Both the position numbers and the translations under genes were made by a program. A model generated the notes under the pieces. That model saw only the letters and a list, made by a program, of their open reading frames with translations, was not told where the DNA came from and did not search any database. This document shows positions 31,059 to 39,139 of a stretch of 42,263 nt of DNA, one piece after another (position 1 is the stretch's first letter; every line of letters begins with the position of its first letter). Origin of the DNA: an uncultured Prevotella sp. (GTDB lineage Bacteria; Bacteroidota; Bacteroidia; Bacteroidales; Bacteroidaceae); contig URUK01000021.1 of NCBI GenBank assembly GCA_900551055.1, positions 1-42,263 of the forward strand. The letters run 5' to 3'.

Positions 31059-32159
31059 CCTTTTGTCCATTTTCCTCCAGACATAGGCAATGTAGGCAAC
31101 TACAAACGGAACGAGCAGCGAGACATAGAACATTGCTGTAAGAGTGAACTCGCTGCTGCAGCTGTTGCTTATGGTAAGGCTGCTTTGCAGGTCGGCAGTG
31201 GAAGGATAATAAGCAGTATTGTTCCACCCTGCACACAGCAGCAGGCTAAGAACGGCGAGCACTGCACCGATGCCGGCAGGCCATATTCCACGGATGTAAG
31301 TAGCACTGAAGATAGTCTTCATGCAGCCGAAAAGGAATAACGTAACCCCTGCAAGCAAGATGATGGCAAGAGGCCATATTTGGCAGAAATTGTTGAAATA
31401 CTTGTCTGGCTCGATGTATATTTCGCCATTGGCCATGTCTACCGCATAGCCGTCTTTCAGCAGGATATACACAACGGAGACGATGAAGAACACGAGGAAC
31501 GGCACAAAGTTGCCGACAAGGCGCACCGTAGCGCGCGAGCGTATGTTTTCGTTGTCAACGTTGTTGATGACGTAAAGTATGCCGAGGATGCGTGCAAGGA
31601 AGAACACTGCGAGCCCGAATATCCAGTTCCAGCCGTTGAGCAGGGCGTCGAGTCCGTGGCTTGCGTTTGCCCACCGGCTGATTATGGGGCTTGCGCCGTT
31701 GAGGATGTTGGCTTTTTCAACAATGAAGTTCGCCCCATTGAAGAATGTCGCGACGGCGATGCCGAGCAACAGCGGTCCCGCGATGCCGTTGATGATTAGA
31801 AACCACTGGAATGTGCGCGTGCCGAGCAGGTTGCCCAACTTGTTCTGGAACTCGTAACTGACGGCTTGCAGCACGAATGTGATGAGTATGAGCATCCACA
31901 CCCAGTATGCCCCTCCGAAACTTGTGCTGTAAAACAACGGGAACGAGGCGAAGAACGCTCCGCCGAATGTAACGAGCGTGGTGAACGTGAGTTCCCATTT
32001 TTTTCCGGTAGAACGTGTTATCAGGCGGCGTTCGCTTTCGTCGGCACTTAGTGAAAACATTACAGAATTAGCTCCTTGCACGAACATCATAAAAACCAAT
32101 AATGCTCCGAGCAGGGAAATGATAAACCACCAATAGTGCTGTAAGAAATCGTATGACAT
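31053..32159 (-). CDS. cydB: Cytochrome bd ubiquinol oxidase subunit II
   Basis: CydB pairs with CydA in the high-affinity bd oxidase, which reduces oxygen at the inner membrane. The 368-residue product has about eight or nine transmembrane helices, starting YWWFIISLLGALLVFMMFVQGANS, then FFASFPLFYSTSFGGAYWVWM and FQWFLIINGIAGPLLLG, as in CydB of Bacteroidetes. It is the third gene of DUF4492-cydA-cydB, 79 nt after cydA. In an otherwise anaerobic lineage the enzyme serves oxygen detoxification or microaerobic growth. Its stop overlaps the palindrome shared with mrp. Confidence 0.93.
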   Translation of the reverse strand: MSYDFLQHYWWFIISLLGALLVFMMFVQGANSVMFSLSADESERRLITRSTGKKWELTFTTLVTFGGAFFASFPLFYSTSFGGAYWVWMLILITFVLQAVSYEFQNKLGNLLGTRTFQWFLIINGIAGPLLLGIAVATFFNGANFIVEKANILNGASPIISRWANASHGLDALLNGWNWIFGLAVFFLARILGILYVINNVDNENIRSRATVRLVGNFVPFLVFFIVSVVYILLKDGYAVDMANGEIYIEPDKYFNNFCQIWPLAIILLAGVTLFLFGCMKTIFSATYIRGIWPAGIGAVLAVLSLLLCAGWNNTAYYPSTADLQSSLTISNSCSSEFTLTAMFYVSLLVPFVVAYIAYVWRKMDKRN

Positions 32160-32207
32160 AATTTCGTTTTTTTATTAGATGACGGGAATTATGGAAGAGC
32201 AAATAAA

Positions 32208-32250
32208 TTCTTCACTCATAATTTTTCACTCTTCAATTTTAACTTTTCAC
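32208..32250. repeat. Single-arm repeat at the cydA-cydB junction
   Basis: The run ttcttcactcataatttttc and the following actcttcaattttaacttttcac overlap the cydA stop. No clear partner arm is present. In the operon's direction it is again purine-rich directly after the stop. Confidence 0.5.
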
Positions 32251-33834
32251 ATCTTCGTATTCCGGCCCTTTCTTTATAGCCTTGCACATGATGCTGATTT
32301 CAACTACAAGCAGGATGGTGAACAATGCGAGGAACATGAAGAAAGTAAGCATGACGTAATTTGAGCTTATGTCGGACACGGCGGCCCATGTAGGCAGCAT
32401 GTCCTGTATTGTCCAAGGCTGGCGGCCGAACTCGGCGACAATCCATCCTGCTTCGCTGGCTATATATCCGAGCGGCAGCAGAGCCATGCCGGTTATGTGC
32501 AGCCAACGCATCTTGGTTATGTCCTTTTTATAGGACAAGAACATTGTAATGGCAAAGAAGAGCAAGAACAATACGCCCAAACCGACCATTACACGGAACG
32601 CCCAGAAACATACGGGAATGTATGGCACAGTCTGTTCGGCGTTGTCAATGTATCCGTAACCAAAGTATTTGATGTTCTCGTCAAGTGCTTTGCGGTGGCT
32701 GTCGGCGGTTACGGTGTCGCCGTTTTTCTTGGCTTCTCGGTAGCCGGCCAATGCCGTAATAGCCTTGCGCCCCCGTTCCATCTTTTCTTCGAGAGGCACG
32801 GCAGTCGTCCCGTCAGGCTGTGTATATCCGCCGCGTATTATGTCGTTGATGCCGGGCACGTAGCCATTGAAGTCGCGTGTGGCAAGCAGTGACAGCATTT
32901 TAGGCATTGCTATCTTGCAGGGAGGCTCTTCGGTAGAAGTGTAATCGGGCTGCTCAAAAGGATTTACCCAAGCCACGACCGTAAGTCCTTCGCCGTGTCC
33001 GCCGTCATACAGGGCTTCCATTGCGGCAAGCTTCATCGGTTGCGACTTCGCCACCATGTATGCCGAGTTGTCGCCGGAGTACATGGCGAGCAACGATGAA
33101 ACGAAACCTATTATAGATGCTATTTTTATGCTTTGCACGGCCAGACGGCGGTCCTTTTCAACGTTCATGGCGTTATTCCGCTTGCGGAACAAAAGGTAAC
33201 AGCTGACGGCAACCGTGAAGATGGCTCCGATTATCCATGCCGATATGACGGTATGGAAAAACTTGTCGATGGCAAACGGCGACAAAGCTACTTCGGCGAA
33301 TGAAGTCATCTCGTTGCGCATTGTGTCAGGATTGAACGCCTGTCCTACGGGATATTGCATCCAAGCGTTTGCAACAAGTATCCACCATGCCGATATGGTA
33401 GCACCAAGTCCGGTTAGCCATGTCGACGCAAGGTGGAAGCCCCGTGACACTTTTTCCCAGCCGAAGAACATTACTCCGACGAAAGTCGCCTCAAGGAAAA
33501 AGGCTACAATGCCTTCAATGGCAAGTGGGGCACCGAAAATGTCGCCCACGAGCCATGAGTAGTTGCTCCAGTTTGTGCCGAATTCAAATTCGAGTATGAT
33601 GCCGGTGGCAACGCCCATTGCGAAGTTTATTCCGAACAGTTTTTGCCAGAAACGTGACGCGTCTTTCCAGAAAGTCTTGCCTGTGCGGTAATAGCACGTT
33701 TCCATGATGCCCATGATAAGTGCAAGACCCAACGTTAGCGGAACAAAGAGCCAATGGTAGATGGCGGTAAGGGCGAACTGCGCCCTTGACCAATCCACAG
33801 TGCCGGCACTTATGCTTAAAAACAAGTTGTCCAT
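32239..33834 (-). CDS. cydA: Cytochrome bd ubiquinol oxidase subunit I
   Basis: CydA carries hemes b558, b595 and d and oxidises quinol. The 531-residue product has the heme b595 ligand H27 in AIYHWLFVPLTLG, the acidic proton/heme path in FGTNWSNYSWLVGDIFGAPL and IEGIVAFFLEATFVG, the second heme histidine in FHTVISAWI, and the Q-loop motif SQPMKLAAMEALYDG. GRQPWTIQ is near the C-terminus. A hydrophilic insert of more than 100 residues between SQPMKLAAMEA and FWAFRVM forms a long Q-loop. It follows the DUF4492 gene and precedes cydB on the same strand. Confidence 0.95.
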   Translation of the reverse strand: MDNLFLSISAGTVDWSRAQFALTAIYHWLFVPLTLGLALIMGIMETCYYRTGKTFWKDASRFWQKLFGINFAMGVATGIILEFEFGTNWSNYSWLVGDIFGAPLAIEGIVAFFLEATFVGVMFFGWEKVSRGFHLASTWLTGLGATISAWWILVANAWMQYPVGQAFNPDTMRNEMTSFAEVALSPFAIDKFFHTVISAWIIGAIFTVAVSCYLLFRKRNNAMNVEKDRRLAVQSIKIASIIGFVSSLLAMYSGDNSAYMVAKSQPMKLAAMEALYDGGHGEGLTVVAWVNPFEQPDYTSTEEPPCKIAMPKMLSLLATRDFNGYVPGINDIIRGGYTQPDGTTAVPLEEKMERGRKAITALAGYREAKKNGDTVTADSHRKALDENIKYFGYGYIDNAEQTVPYIPVCFWAFRVMVGLGVLFLLFFAITMFLSYKKDITKMRWLHITGMALLPLGYIASEAGWIVAEFGRQPWTIQDMLPTWAAVSDISSNYVMLTFFMFLALFTILLVVEISIMCKAIKKGPEYEDVKS

Positions 33835-33922
33835 AATTTATTGAATTTTCTATTGTTTGTATGGTGAGATGAAAGAACCAAACGCCGTGGTGTTGCATGT
33901 GGCGGCATGGATATTTTATTTC

Positions 33923-34132
33923 TCATTTTTCCGCGGCTCTTTCGGTTATTTGTGCCGATACGTAGTCGGCTTCGTTACCGTCTGCACGCTCATAAAGAAT
34001 GTCAGGCATGAAAAAGAGCTTGAGCACAACGAAGATTATTACAAGTTTGACAATTACGACAATCCATAATGTCTTGCCGAGCCTCATGCTTCTGAAGCCG
34101 TCATGATAGAAACTTACTATTTGTTTTATCAT
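33923..34132 (-). CDS. DUF4492 membrane protein, cyd operon
   Basis: The 69-residue product has one transmembrane helix (LWIVVIVKLVIIFVVLKLFF, about 22-41), preceded by a basic amphipathic segment (YHDGFRSMRLGKT) and followed by an acidic tail. This is the DUF4492 pattern, and the gene sits immediately upstream of cydA, as it does across Bacteroidetes. By position and size it may be a small accessory subunit of the bd oxidase, comparable to CydX or CydS, but it is not homologous to them by eye. A TATCTTTG box lies upstream at 34198-34191, so it leads the operon. Confidence 0.85.
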   Translation of the reverse strand: MIKQIVSFYHDGFRSMRLGKTLWIVVIVKLVIIFVVLKLFFMPDILYERADGNEADYVSAQITERAAEK

Positions 34133-34190
34133 AGTATTTGCCGTTGTGTTTTGCAGTTTGGGCTTCCGCAGAAGTTTGGTATATTGTTTG

Positions 34191-34198
34191 CAAAGATA
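34191..34198 (-). promoter_or_regulatory. Predicted -7 box for DUF4492-cydA-cydB
   Basis: The minus strand reads TATCTTTG followed by CA, about 59 nt before the DUF4492 start. A/T-rich DNA separates it from the divergent box at 34302. Confidence 0.62.
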
Positions 34199-34301
34199 AA
34201 AAAATCATTTTAATGTTGTTCAAAATTTCGGTAAAATTACTAATTTTACAAATTTAAGTATTATAGTTCGAAAAAAATTGCGGTGTTTGATGGAAATAGG
34301 C

Positions 34302-34309
34302 TAATTTTG
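34302..34309 (+). promoter_or_regulatory. Predicted -7 box for the coiled-coil protein gene
   Basis: TAATTTTG followed by CA matches the consensus, 38 nt before the start codon. Confidence 0.6.
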
Positions 34310-34346
34310 CATGGTTATATTTTCAATTGTGTATAATTAAAGATAT

Positions 34347-35219
34347 ATGAAGAATAAAGTAATCATTCCGTCCGTTATCGTAGGTTTGTTGCTGGTTGGA
34401 GGCATCGTGTTTCTTGCCATAAGCCTGAACAATCAGAAGAAAGCGAATAAGGAGATGCAGGAATTGGCCGAGTTGGACAAGAAGGAAATGGAAAACGAGT
34501 ATCAGAAGTTCGCCGACCAGTATAGTGAACTCAAGACTCAAATAAACAACGACTCGATAATAGAGCAGCTTACACAGGAGCAGTTGAAAACAGAAAAACT
34601 GCTTGAGGAATTGAAAAACGTCAAGGCTTCAGACGCAAGGGAGATAGCACGGCTGAAAAAGGAATTGGCTACTTGCCGTGCCGTGATACGCAGTTATGTG
34701 TTGGAAATTGACTCGCTCAACCGACTGAACCAGAATCTGACGGAGGAAAACACCCGTATGAAGGGGCAGTATGCAGAGGCGACCAGGCGGATAGAAGGAC
34801 TAAGTGCTGACAAGCAGACTTTGTCCGAAAAGGTAGCCATCGCAGCACAGCTTGACGCTACAGGCATAACAATGACCTTGAAGAATAAACGTGGCAAGGC
34901 GACAAAGAAAATAAAGCGGTGCAAGACAATACAGGTCAGCTTCAACATAGCAAAGAACGTGACGGCCACTAGCGGCAATAAAACAGTGTATGTGCGTATT
35001 ACCACACCTACCGGAACCGTTCTTTCTGGCGGAGGCTCTTTCCCTTATGAGAACCGTAGCCTTCCTTATTCGATGAAGAAAACCATAGAATACACTGGTA
35101 ATGAAACGCCTGTAACGGTATATTGGACTGTCAATGAGTTCTTGGGTGAAGGTACTTATAATGTAAGTGTGTTTGCTGACGGCAACATGATAGGTTCGAG
35201 AAACTTCACGGTCGACTGA
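34347..35219 (+). CDS. Membrane-anchored coiled-coil protein, function unknown
   Basis: The 290-residue product has one N-terminal transmembrane segment (VIIPSVIVGLLLVGGIVFLA, about 4-24). A long charged coiled coil follows at about 30-160, with many E, K, Q and heptad leucines. The C-terminal domain (about 170-290) has beta-strand patterns (IQVSFNIAKNVTATSG, TVYVRITTPTGTVLSGG, NVSVFADGNMIGS) resembling an Ig-like fold. I do not recognise the family. It starts after its own promoter box and ends 72 nt before the TolC gene on the same strand, so it may belong with the exporter as a periplasmic spacer or scaffold; that is inference from position. Confidence 0.7.
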   Translation: MKNKVIIPSVIVGLLLVGGIVFLAISLNNQKKANKEMQELAELDKKEMENEYQKFADQYSELKTQINNDSIIEQLTQEQLKTEKLLEELKNVKASDAREIARLKKELATCRAVIRSYVLEIDSLNRLNQNLTEENTRMKGQYAEATRRIEGLSADKQTLSEKVAIAAQLDATGITMTLKNKRGKATKKIKRCKTIQVSFNIAKNVTATSGNKTVYVRITTPTGTVLSGGGSFPYENRSLPYSMKKTIEYTGNETPVTVYWTVNEFLGEGTYNVSVFADGNMIGSRNFTVD

Positions 35220-35291
35220 AGATATGTCTGGCAGTATGGCGGATTTTTGCATTGAAAGTAAGTCCGCGTTTTCTTTCAAGCCGAAAGTAAT

Positions 35292-36782
35292 ATGAAGAAA
35301 GTAACGATATTTCTGATGCTGGCGTTCATCGCCTTGCCTGTTGGGGCGCAGCGCGTGTTGTCGCTTGACAGTTGCCGGTCTATGGCGTTGAGCAACAACA
35401 AGAAGCTCGGAATAGCCAAGCTGAAGCAGGACATGGCGCGTGATGCACGCAAGGCAGCGCGTACAAAGTACCTGCCACACGTTGACGTGCTTGGCGGATA
35501 CGAGTTTACGAGCAGGGAAATATCCATTTTGAGCGACGGACAGAGAGGAGCGATAGGTCAGATTGGCACTGCTGCTGCCGGTCAGATAGGCAACACAATG
35601 ACATCTGTCATTTCTGAAATGGCCGGTCAAGGCATAATAACACAGGAAACAGCTACGGCTCTTGGCAATATCGCGGGAAAACTCGCACCAGGCATAGAGC
35701 AGACGGGCAATGCGATAGGAAAGACAATCAATGACGCGTTTAAGACGGACACCCGTAATATGTTTGCCGTGTCGGTGATGCTTACGCAGCCAATATACAT
35801 GGGTGGAAGCATCGTTGCGGCGAACAAGATTGCCGACATAAGCGAGCAACTTGCAGCAAACGATATCCAAAACAGCCGTCAGAACATAGTTTATGATGTG
35901 GACAATGCCTATTGGACGGTGGTTTCATTGAAGCATAAACAAAGGCTCGCCACAAGTTATCTTGAACTTGTCAAGAAACTCAGCAGCGATGTGAAAAAGA
36001 TGATTGAGGAAGGTGTTGCGACAAGAGCTGACGGGCTGAAAGTAGATGTAAAGGTCAACGAGGCGGAAATGCAGCTCACCCAAGTGGATAATGGCCTGTC
36101 TCTTGCCAAGATGTTGTTGTGTCAGTTGTGCGGCTTGCCTGTTGACGGGAAAATCATCCTTGTTGATGAAGACAAGGACGAAGTTTCATCGACAGAAAGT
36201 TCTCCGGTAGCCGATGTGACGTTCGCTATTGATAACCGCCCGGAACTGAAAATGCTTGAGAATACGGTTGATATAAGCCGGCAGACAACAAAACTTATAC
36301 GTGCCGCGTATTTGCCGCAAGTAGCGTTGACAGGTGGATATCTTGCCACAAATCCTTCACTTTACAACGGTTTTCAGCGCAAATTTTCCGGAGTCTGGAA
36401 TATCGGTGTGATAGTAAGAGTCCCGGTATGGAACTGGTTTGAAGGAACTTATAAGGTGCGTGCAGGTAAGACCGCTACGAACATAGCCATGCTTGAACTT
36501 GAGGAAGCGCGTGAGAAGGTCGAGCTGCAAGTAAACCAAAGCTCATTCAAAGTTGACGAGGCAAACAAGAAGTTGGCCATGGCGAAAAAGAATACGGAAC
36601 AGGCTGATGAGAACCTGCGCTGTGCCAATATTGGTTTCAAGGAAGGAGTGATGGACGTGACCGATGTCATGGCGGCACAGACAGCTTGGCTTCAGGCGCG
36701 TTCACAGAAGATAGATGCCGACATTGATGTGAAACTCACGCAGACAAACCTGAAGAAAGTTCTTGGAGAAACAATATATTGA
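35292..36782 (+). CDS. TolC-family outer-membrane efflux protein
   Basis: The 496-residue product has a signal peptide (KKVTIFLMLAFIALPVGAQ) and the TolC two-repeat helical-hairpin pattern: LSLDSCRSMALSNNKKLGIA at the start, MLTQPIYMGGSIVAANKIA, YDVDNAYWTVVSLKHKQRLA, then IIVRVPVWNWFEGTYKVRAG and EVKL-type helices ending in VMAAQTAWLQARSQKIDADI. An internal glycine/alanine-rich segment (about 80-150, GQIGTAAAGQIGNTMT) is long for the family. TolC forms the outer-membrane duct of tripartite exporters. It leads the HlyD and two-permease genes that follow on the same strand. Confidence 0.9.
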   Translation: MKKVTIFLMLAFIALPVGAQRVLSLDSCRSMALSNNKKLGIAKLKQDMARDARKAARTKYLPHVDVLGGYEFTSREISILSDGQRGAIGQIGTAAAGQIGNTMTSVISEMAGQGIITQETATALGNIAGKLAPGIEQTGNAIGKTINDAFKTDTRNMFAVSVMLTQPIYMGGSIVAANKIADISEQLAANDIQNSRQNIVYDVDNAYWTVVSLKHKQRLATSYLELVKKLSSDVKKMIEEGVATRADGLKVDVKVNEAEMQLTQVDNGLSLAKMLLCQLCGLPVDGKIILVDEDKDEVSSTESSPVADVTFAIDNRPELKMLENTVDISRQTTKLIRAAYLPQVALTGGYLATNPSLYNGFQRKFSGVWNIGVIVRVPVWNWFEGTYKVRAGKTATNIAMLELEEAREKVELQVNQSSFKVDEANKKLAMAKKNTEQADENLRCANIGFKEGVMDVTDVMAAQTAWLQARSQKIDADIDVKLTQTNLKKVLGETIY

Positions 36783-36783
36783 A

Positions 36784-36803
36784 ATTTAAGAATTAAGAAA
36801 GAA
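36784..36803. repeat. Single TTAAGA-type arm after the TolC gene
   Basis: A short aatttaagaattaagaa run follows the stop directly, without a partner arm. Within the same gap a stem of cttggtt and aaccaag (about 36829-36854) forms a small hairpin. Confidence 0.5.
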
Positions 36804-36881
36804 CAACTCTATAGCATATGCTTGTTTGCTTGGTTAACTTCCAATTCAACCAAGTCTCCCAGCAAAACATAAAAGAAAATC

Positions 36882-37871
36882 ATGGAAAAGAAAACACAAC
36901 ATAACAACATATTGCTTGCCACACTGTGTTTTGCGGCGGTTGTAATAATCGTCGGTGTCATAGGATTTTTGACATTCGGCCGCACACCTGATACAATACA
37001 GGGTGAAGTTGAAGTCTCTGAATACAGGGTGTCGAGCAAGGTTCCCGGACGTATCCTTGAACTGCGGGTGCAGGAGGGCGATTATGTCAAGGTGGGTGAC
37101 ACGCTCGCCATCCTTGACGCTCCCGACATCGTAGCTAAGAAAACACAAGCTGTCAGCGCAGAAGATGCGGCTGCGGCATTGAGTGCAATGGCGGATAAAG
37201 GCGCACGCCGCGAACAGGTACAAGGAGCGTTTGAGGTTTGGCAGCAGGCAAAGGCAGGCATGGATATAGCGGAAAAGTCATACGGACGTGTGCAGCGGCT
37301 GTTCGACGAGGGCGTGATGAGTGCGCAGAAGCGTGACGAGGCTTATGCCAACTACAAGGCAATGAAGGCGCAGGCACAGGCTGCCAAAAGCCAGTATGAC
37401 ATGGCTGTGGCCGGTGCAAGGCGTGAGGAACGCGAAGCTGCCGCCGCACAGAAGCGCAGGGCGCAGGGCGCAGTGCAGGAAGTAGACTCTTACATGAAAG
37501 AAACCGTGCAGATAGCCCAGATGGAGGGCGAGGTCAGTGATGTCTATCCAAAGCTCGGCGAGCTTGTAGGTGCTGGCTCTCCGATAATGAGCATCTCCAT
37601 AATGAACGACCAGTGGGGTACGTTCAACGTGCGTGAAGACCAACTGAAGGGGCTTAAGATAGGCGATACGTTTACAGCCTATTGCCCGGCCTTCAACAAG
37701 GACATACGCATGAAAGTTTATTACATAAAGGATGAGGGCAGCTATGCCGTATGGAAAGCAACCAAGAGCAACGGACAGTATGACTTGAAGACGTTTGAGG
37801 TTAAGGCTCGTCCTGTGGACAAGATAGACGGGCTGCGTCCCGGCATGTCGCTTGTAATAAAGGATAGGTAA
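36882..37871 (+). CDS. HlyD/MFP-family periplasmic adaptor
   Basis: The 329-residue adaptor has one N-terminal transmembrane helix (ILLATLCFAAVVIIVGVIGFL, about 10-30). The first half of a lipoyl domain is VSSKVPGRILELRVQEGDYVKVGDTLA, followed by a helical hairpin with long Ala/Gln/Lys/Glu-rich stretches (about 90-205). The second lipoyl half is EGEVSDVYPKLGELVGAGSPI and a beta-barrel region closes the protein. It links the inner-membrane permeases to TolC and resembles YbhG. The permease genes follow at short distance, so this is one operon. Confidence 0.9.
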   Translation: MEKKTQHNNILLATLCFAAVVIIVGVIGFLTFGRTPDTIQGEVEVSEYRVSSKVPGRILELRVQEGDYVKVGDTLAILDAPDIVAKKTQAVSAEDAAAALSAMADKGARREQVQGAFEVWQQAKAGMDIAEKSYGRVQRLFDEGVMSAQKRDEAYANYKAMKAQAQAAKSQYDMAVAGARREEREAAAAQKRRAQGAVQEVDSYMKETVQIAQMEGEVSDVYPKLGELVGAGSPIMSISIMNDQWGTFNVREDQLKGLKIGDTFTAYCPAFNKDIRMKVYYIKDEGSYAVWKATKSNGQYDLKTFEVKARPVDKIDGLRPGMSLVIKDR

Positions 37872-37901
37872 GCTCAGGCTGCGATAAATCAATTGTTTGG
37901 G

Positions 37902-39077
37902 ATGTGGGGTGACTTCTTGAAAAGAGTTTATGGCGTGGCGCGCCGCGAATGTGGAATAATGCGCAAGAACCTGATGTACTTGTTCTGCATGGTGGTGTTC
38001 CCCGTGATTGTTACCATATTTTTTACGTCCCTTATGTCAGAAGGCCAGCCTACGGATATGCCTGTGGGCGTGGTTGACCATGACAATACCGCTACAACAC
38101 GTTCGCTTGTCAGGAGGCTCGATGCTTTCCAGTCGACAAAGGTTGTCGCCGATTATGCCAGCGTTGCCGAGGCTCGCCGTGCCATACAGCGTAATGAAAT
38201 CTATGCGTTCCTCTATATTCCAAGTGGCACAACGTCAGAACTGCTTGCCATGCGGCAGCCTAAAATCTCCTTTTATTACAGTTCGGCCTCTTATACGGCC
38301 GGAGCACTGCTTTTCCGTGACCTGAAGACTATTTCCACGCTCGGTTCGGCCAGTGTCGGCGCCACGCTGTTGAGTGCAAAGGGACTGTCTGAAGAACAGG
38401 TGATGAGCGTGCTACAGCCAGTGGTAGTTGATTTGCACACGGTCAACAATCCGATGATAAACTACAGTGTTTATCTTAATACCATGCTTGTTCCCGGCTG
38501 TCTTATGCTGTTCATTTTCCTTGTCACGGCTTATTCTTTGGGCACGGAATTGAAGTTCAATTCGGCGAAGGAGTGGATTTCAGCTTCTGGAGACAACATT
38601 GCCGTTGCACTTTTGGGCAAGATGTTGCCGCAGACGCTTATATGGCTTGCCATTTTCTACGGCTATATGTTTTATGTTTTCGGCATCCTCCATTTTCCGC
38701 ATCCCGGCGGCACGGGATATATCATGCTGTTGGGGTTGCTTGCGGTACTGTCGTCGCAGGGGTTCGGCATATTCGTTTTCGGCCTTGTTCCGTCATTGCG
38801 TATGTCCATGAGTATATGCTGCCTGTGGGCAGTATTGAGCTATTCGCTGTCGGGCACGGCGTTCCCGTTGTCGGCTATGGATTCCGAAATCAAGGCTATA
38901 GCCCAGCTTTTCCCGTTAAGGCATTATTATATGGTTTACCAGCTCAATATCTTCAACGGTTATCCAGTCGGCTATTCATGGCCTTACATCGGTGCGCTGC
39001 TGCTGTTCGCGGCTTTGCCTTTGCTTGTGGCCGGTAGGATAAAGAAGAATGTGCTGGCGTATCAGTATCTGCCATGA
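37902..39077 (+). CDS. ABC-2-type transporter permease (YhhJ/YbhR-like), first of two
   Basis: The 391-residue product has an N-terminal transmembrane helix (LMYLFCMVVFPVIVTIFFTS), a large periplasmic loop (about 50-200; MPVGVVDHDNTATTRSLVRR and YIPSGTTSELLA) and five C-terminal helices. This is the ABC2_membrane_3 layout. ATG 37902 is preferred over a TTG three codons earlier. It starts 31 nt after the HlyD gene. A second permease follows, but neither an ABC ATPase gene nor a fused ATPase domain is seen in the operon. Confidence 0.88.
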   Translation: MWGDFLKRVYGVARRECGIMRKNLMYLFCMVVFPVIVTIFFTSLMSEGQPTDMPVGVVDHDNTATTRSLVRRLDAFQSTKVVADYASVAEARRAIQRNEIYAFLYIPSGTTSELLAMRQPKISFYYSSASYTAGALLFRDLKTISTLGSASVGATLLSAKGLSEEQVMSVLQPVVVDLHTVNNPMINYSVYLNTMLVPGCLMLFIFLVTAYSLGTELKFNSAKEWISASGDNIAVALLGKMLPQTLIWLAIFYGYMFYVFGILHFPHPGGTGYIMLLGLLAVLSSQGFGIFVFGLVPSLRMSMSICCLWAVLSYSLSGTAFPLSAMDSEIKAIAQLFPLRHYYMVYQLNIFNGYPVGYSWPYIGALLLFAALPLLVAGRIKKNVLAYQYLP

Positions 39078-39139
39078 GCGGGCTTGTGTGTACTGGCTTG
39101 CCGGCATTGCCATGATTTTGAATATAATGTAGGTTGCAG

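Noticed and set aside
34800..35870. Long minus-strand open frame (356 codons) across the coiled-coil and TolC genes
   Set aside because: It spans two well-supported genes and their gap in antisense and shows no domain.
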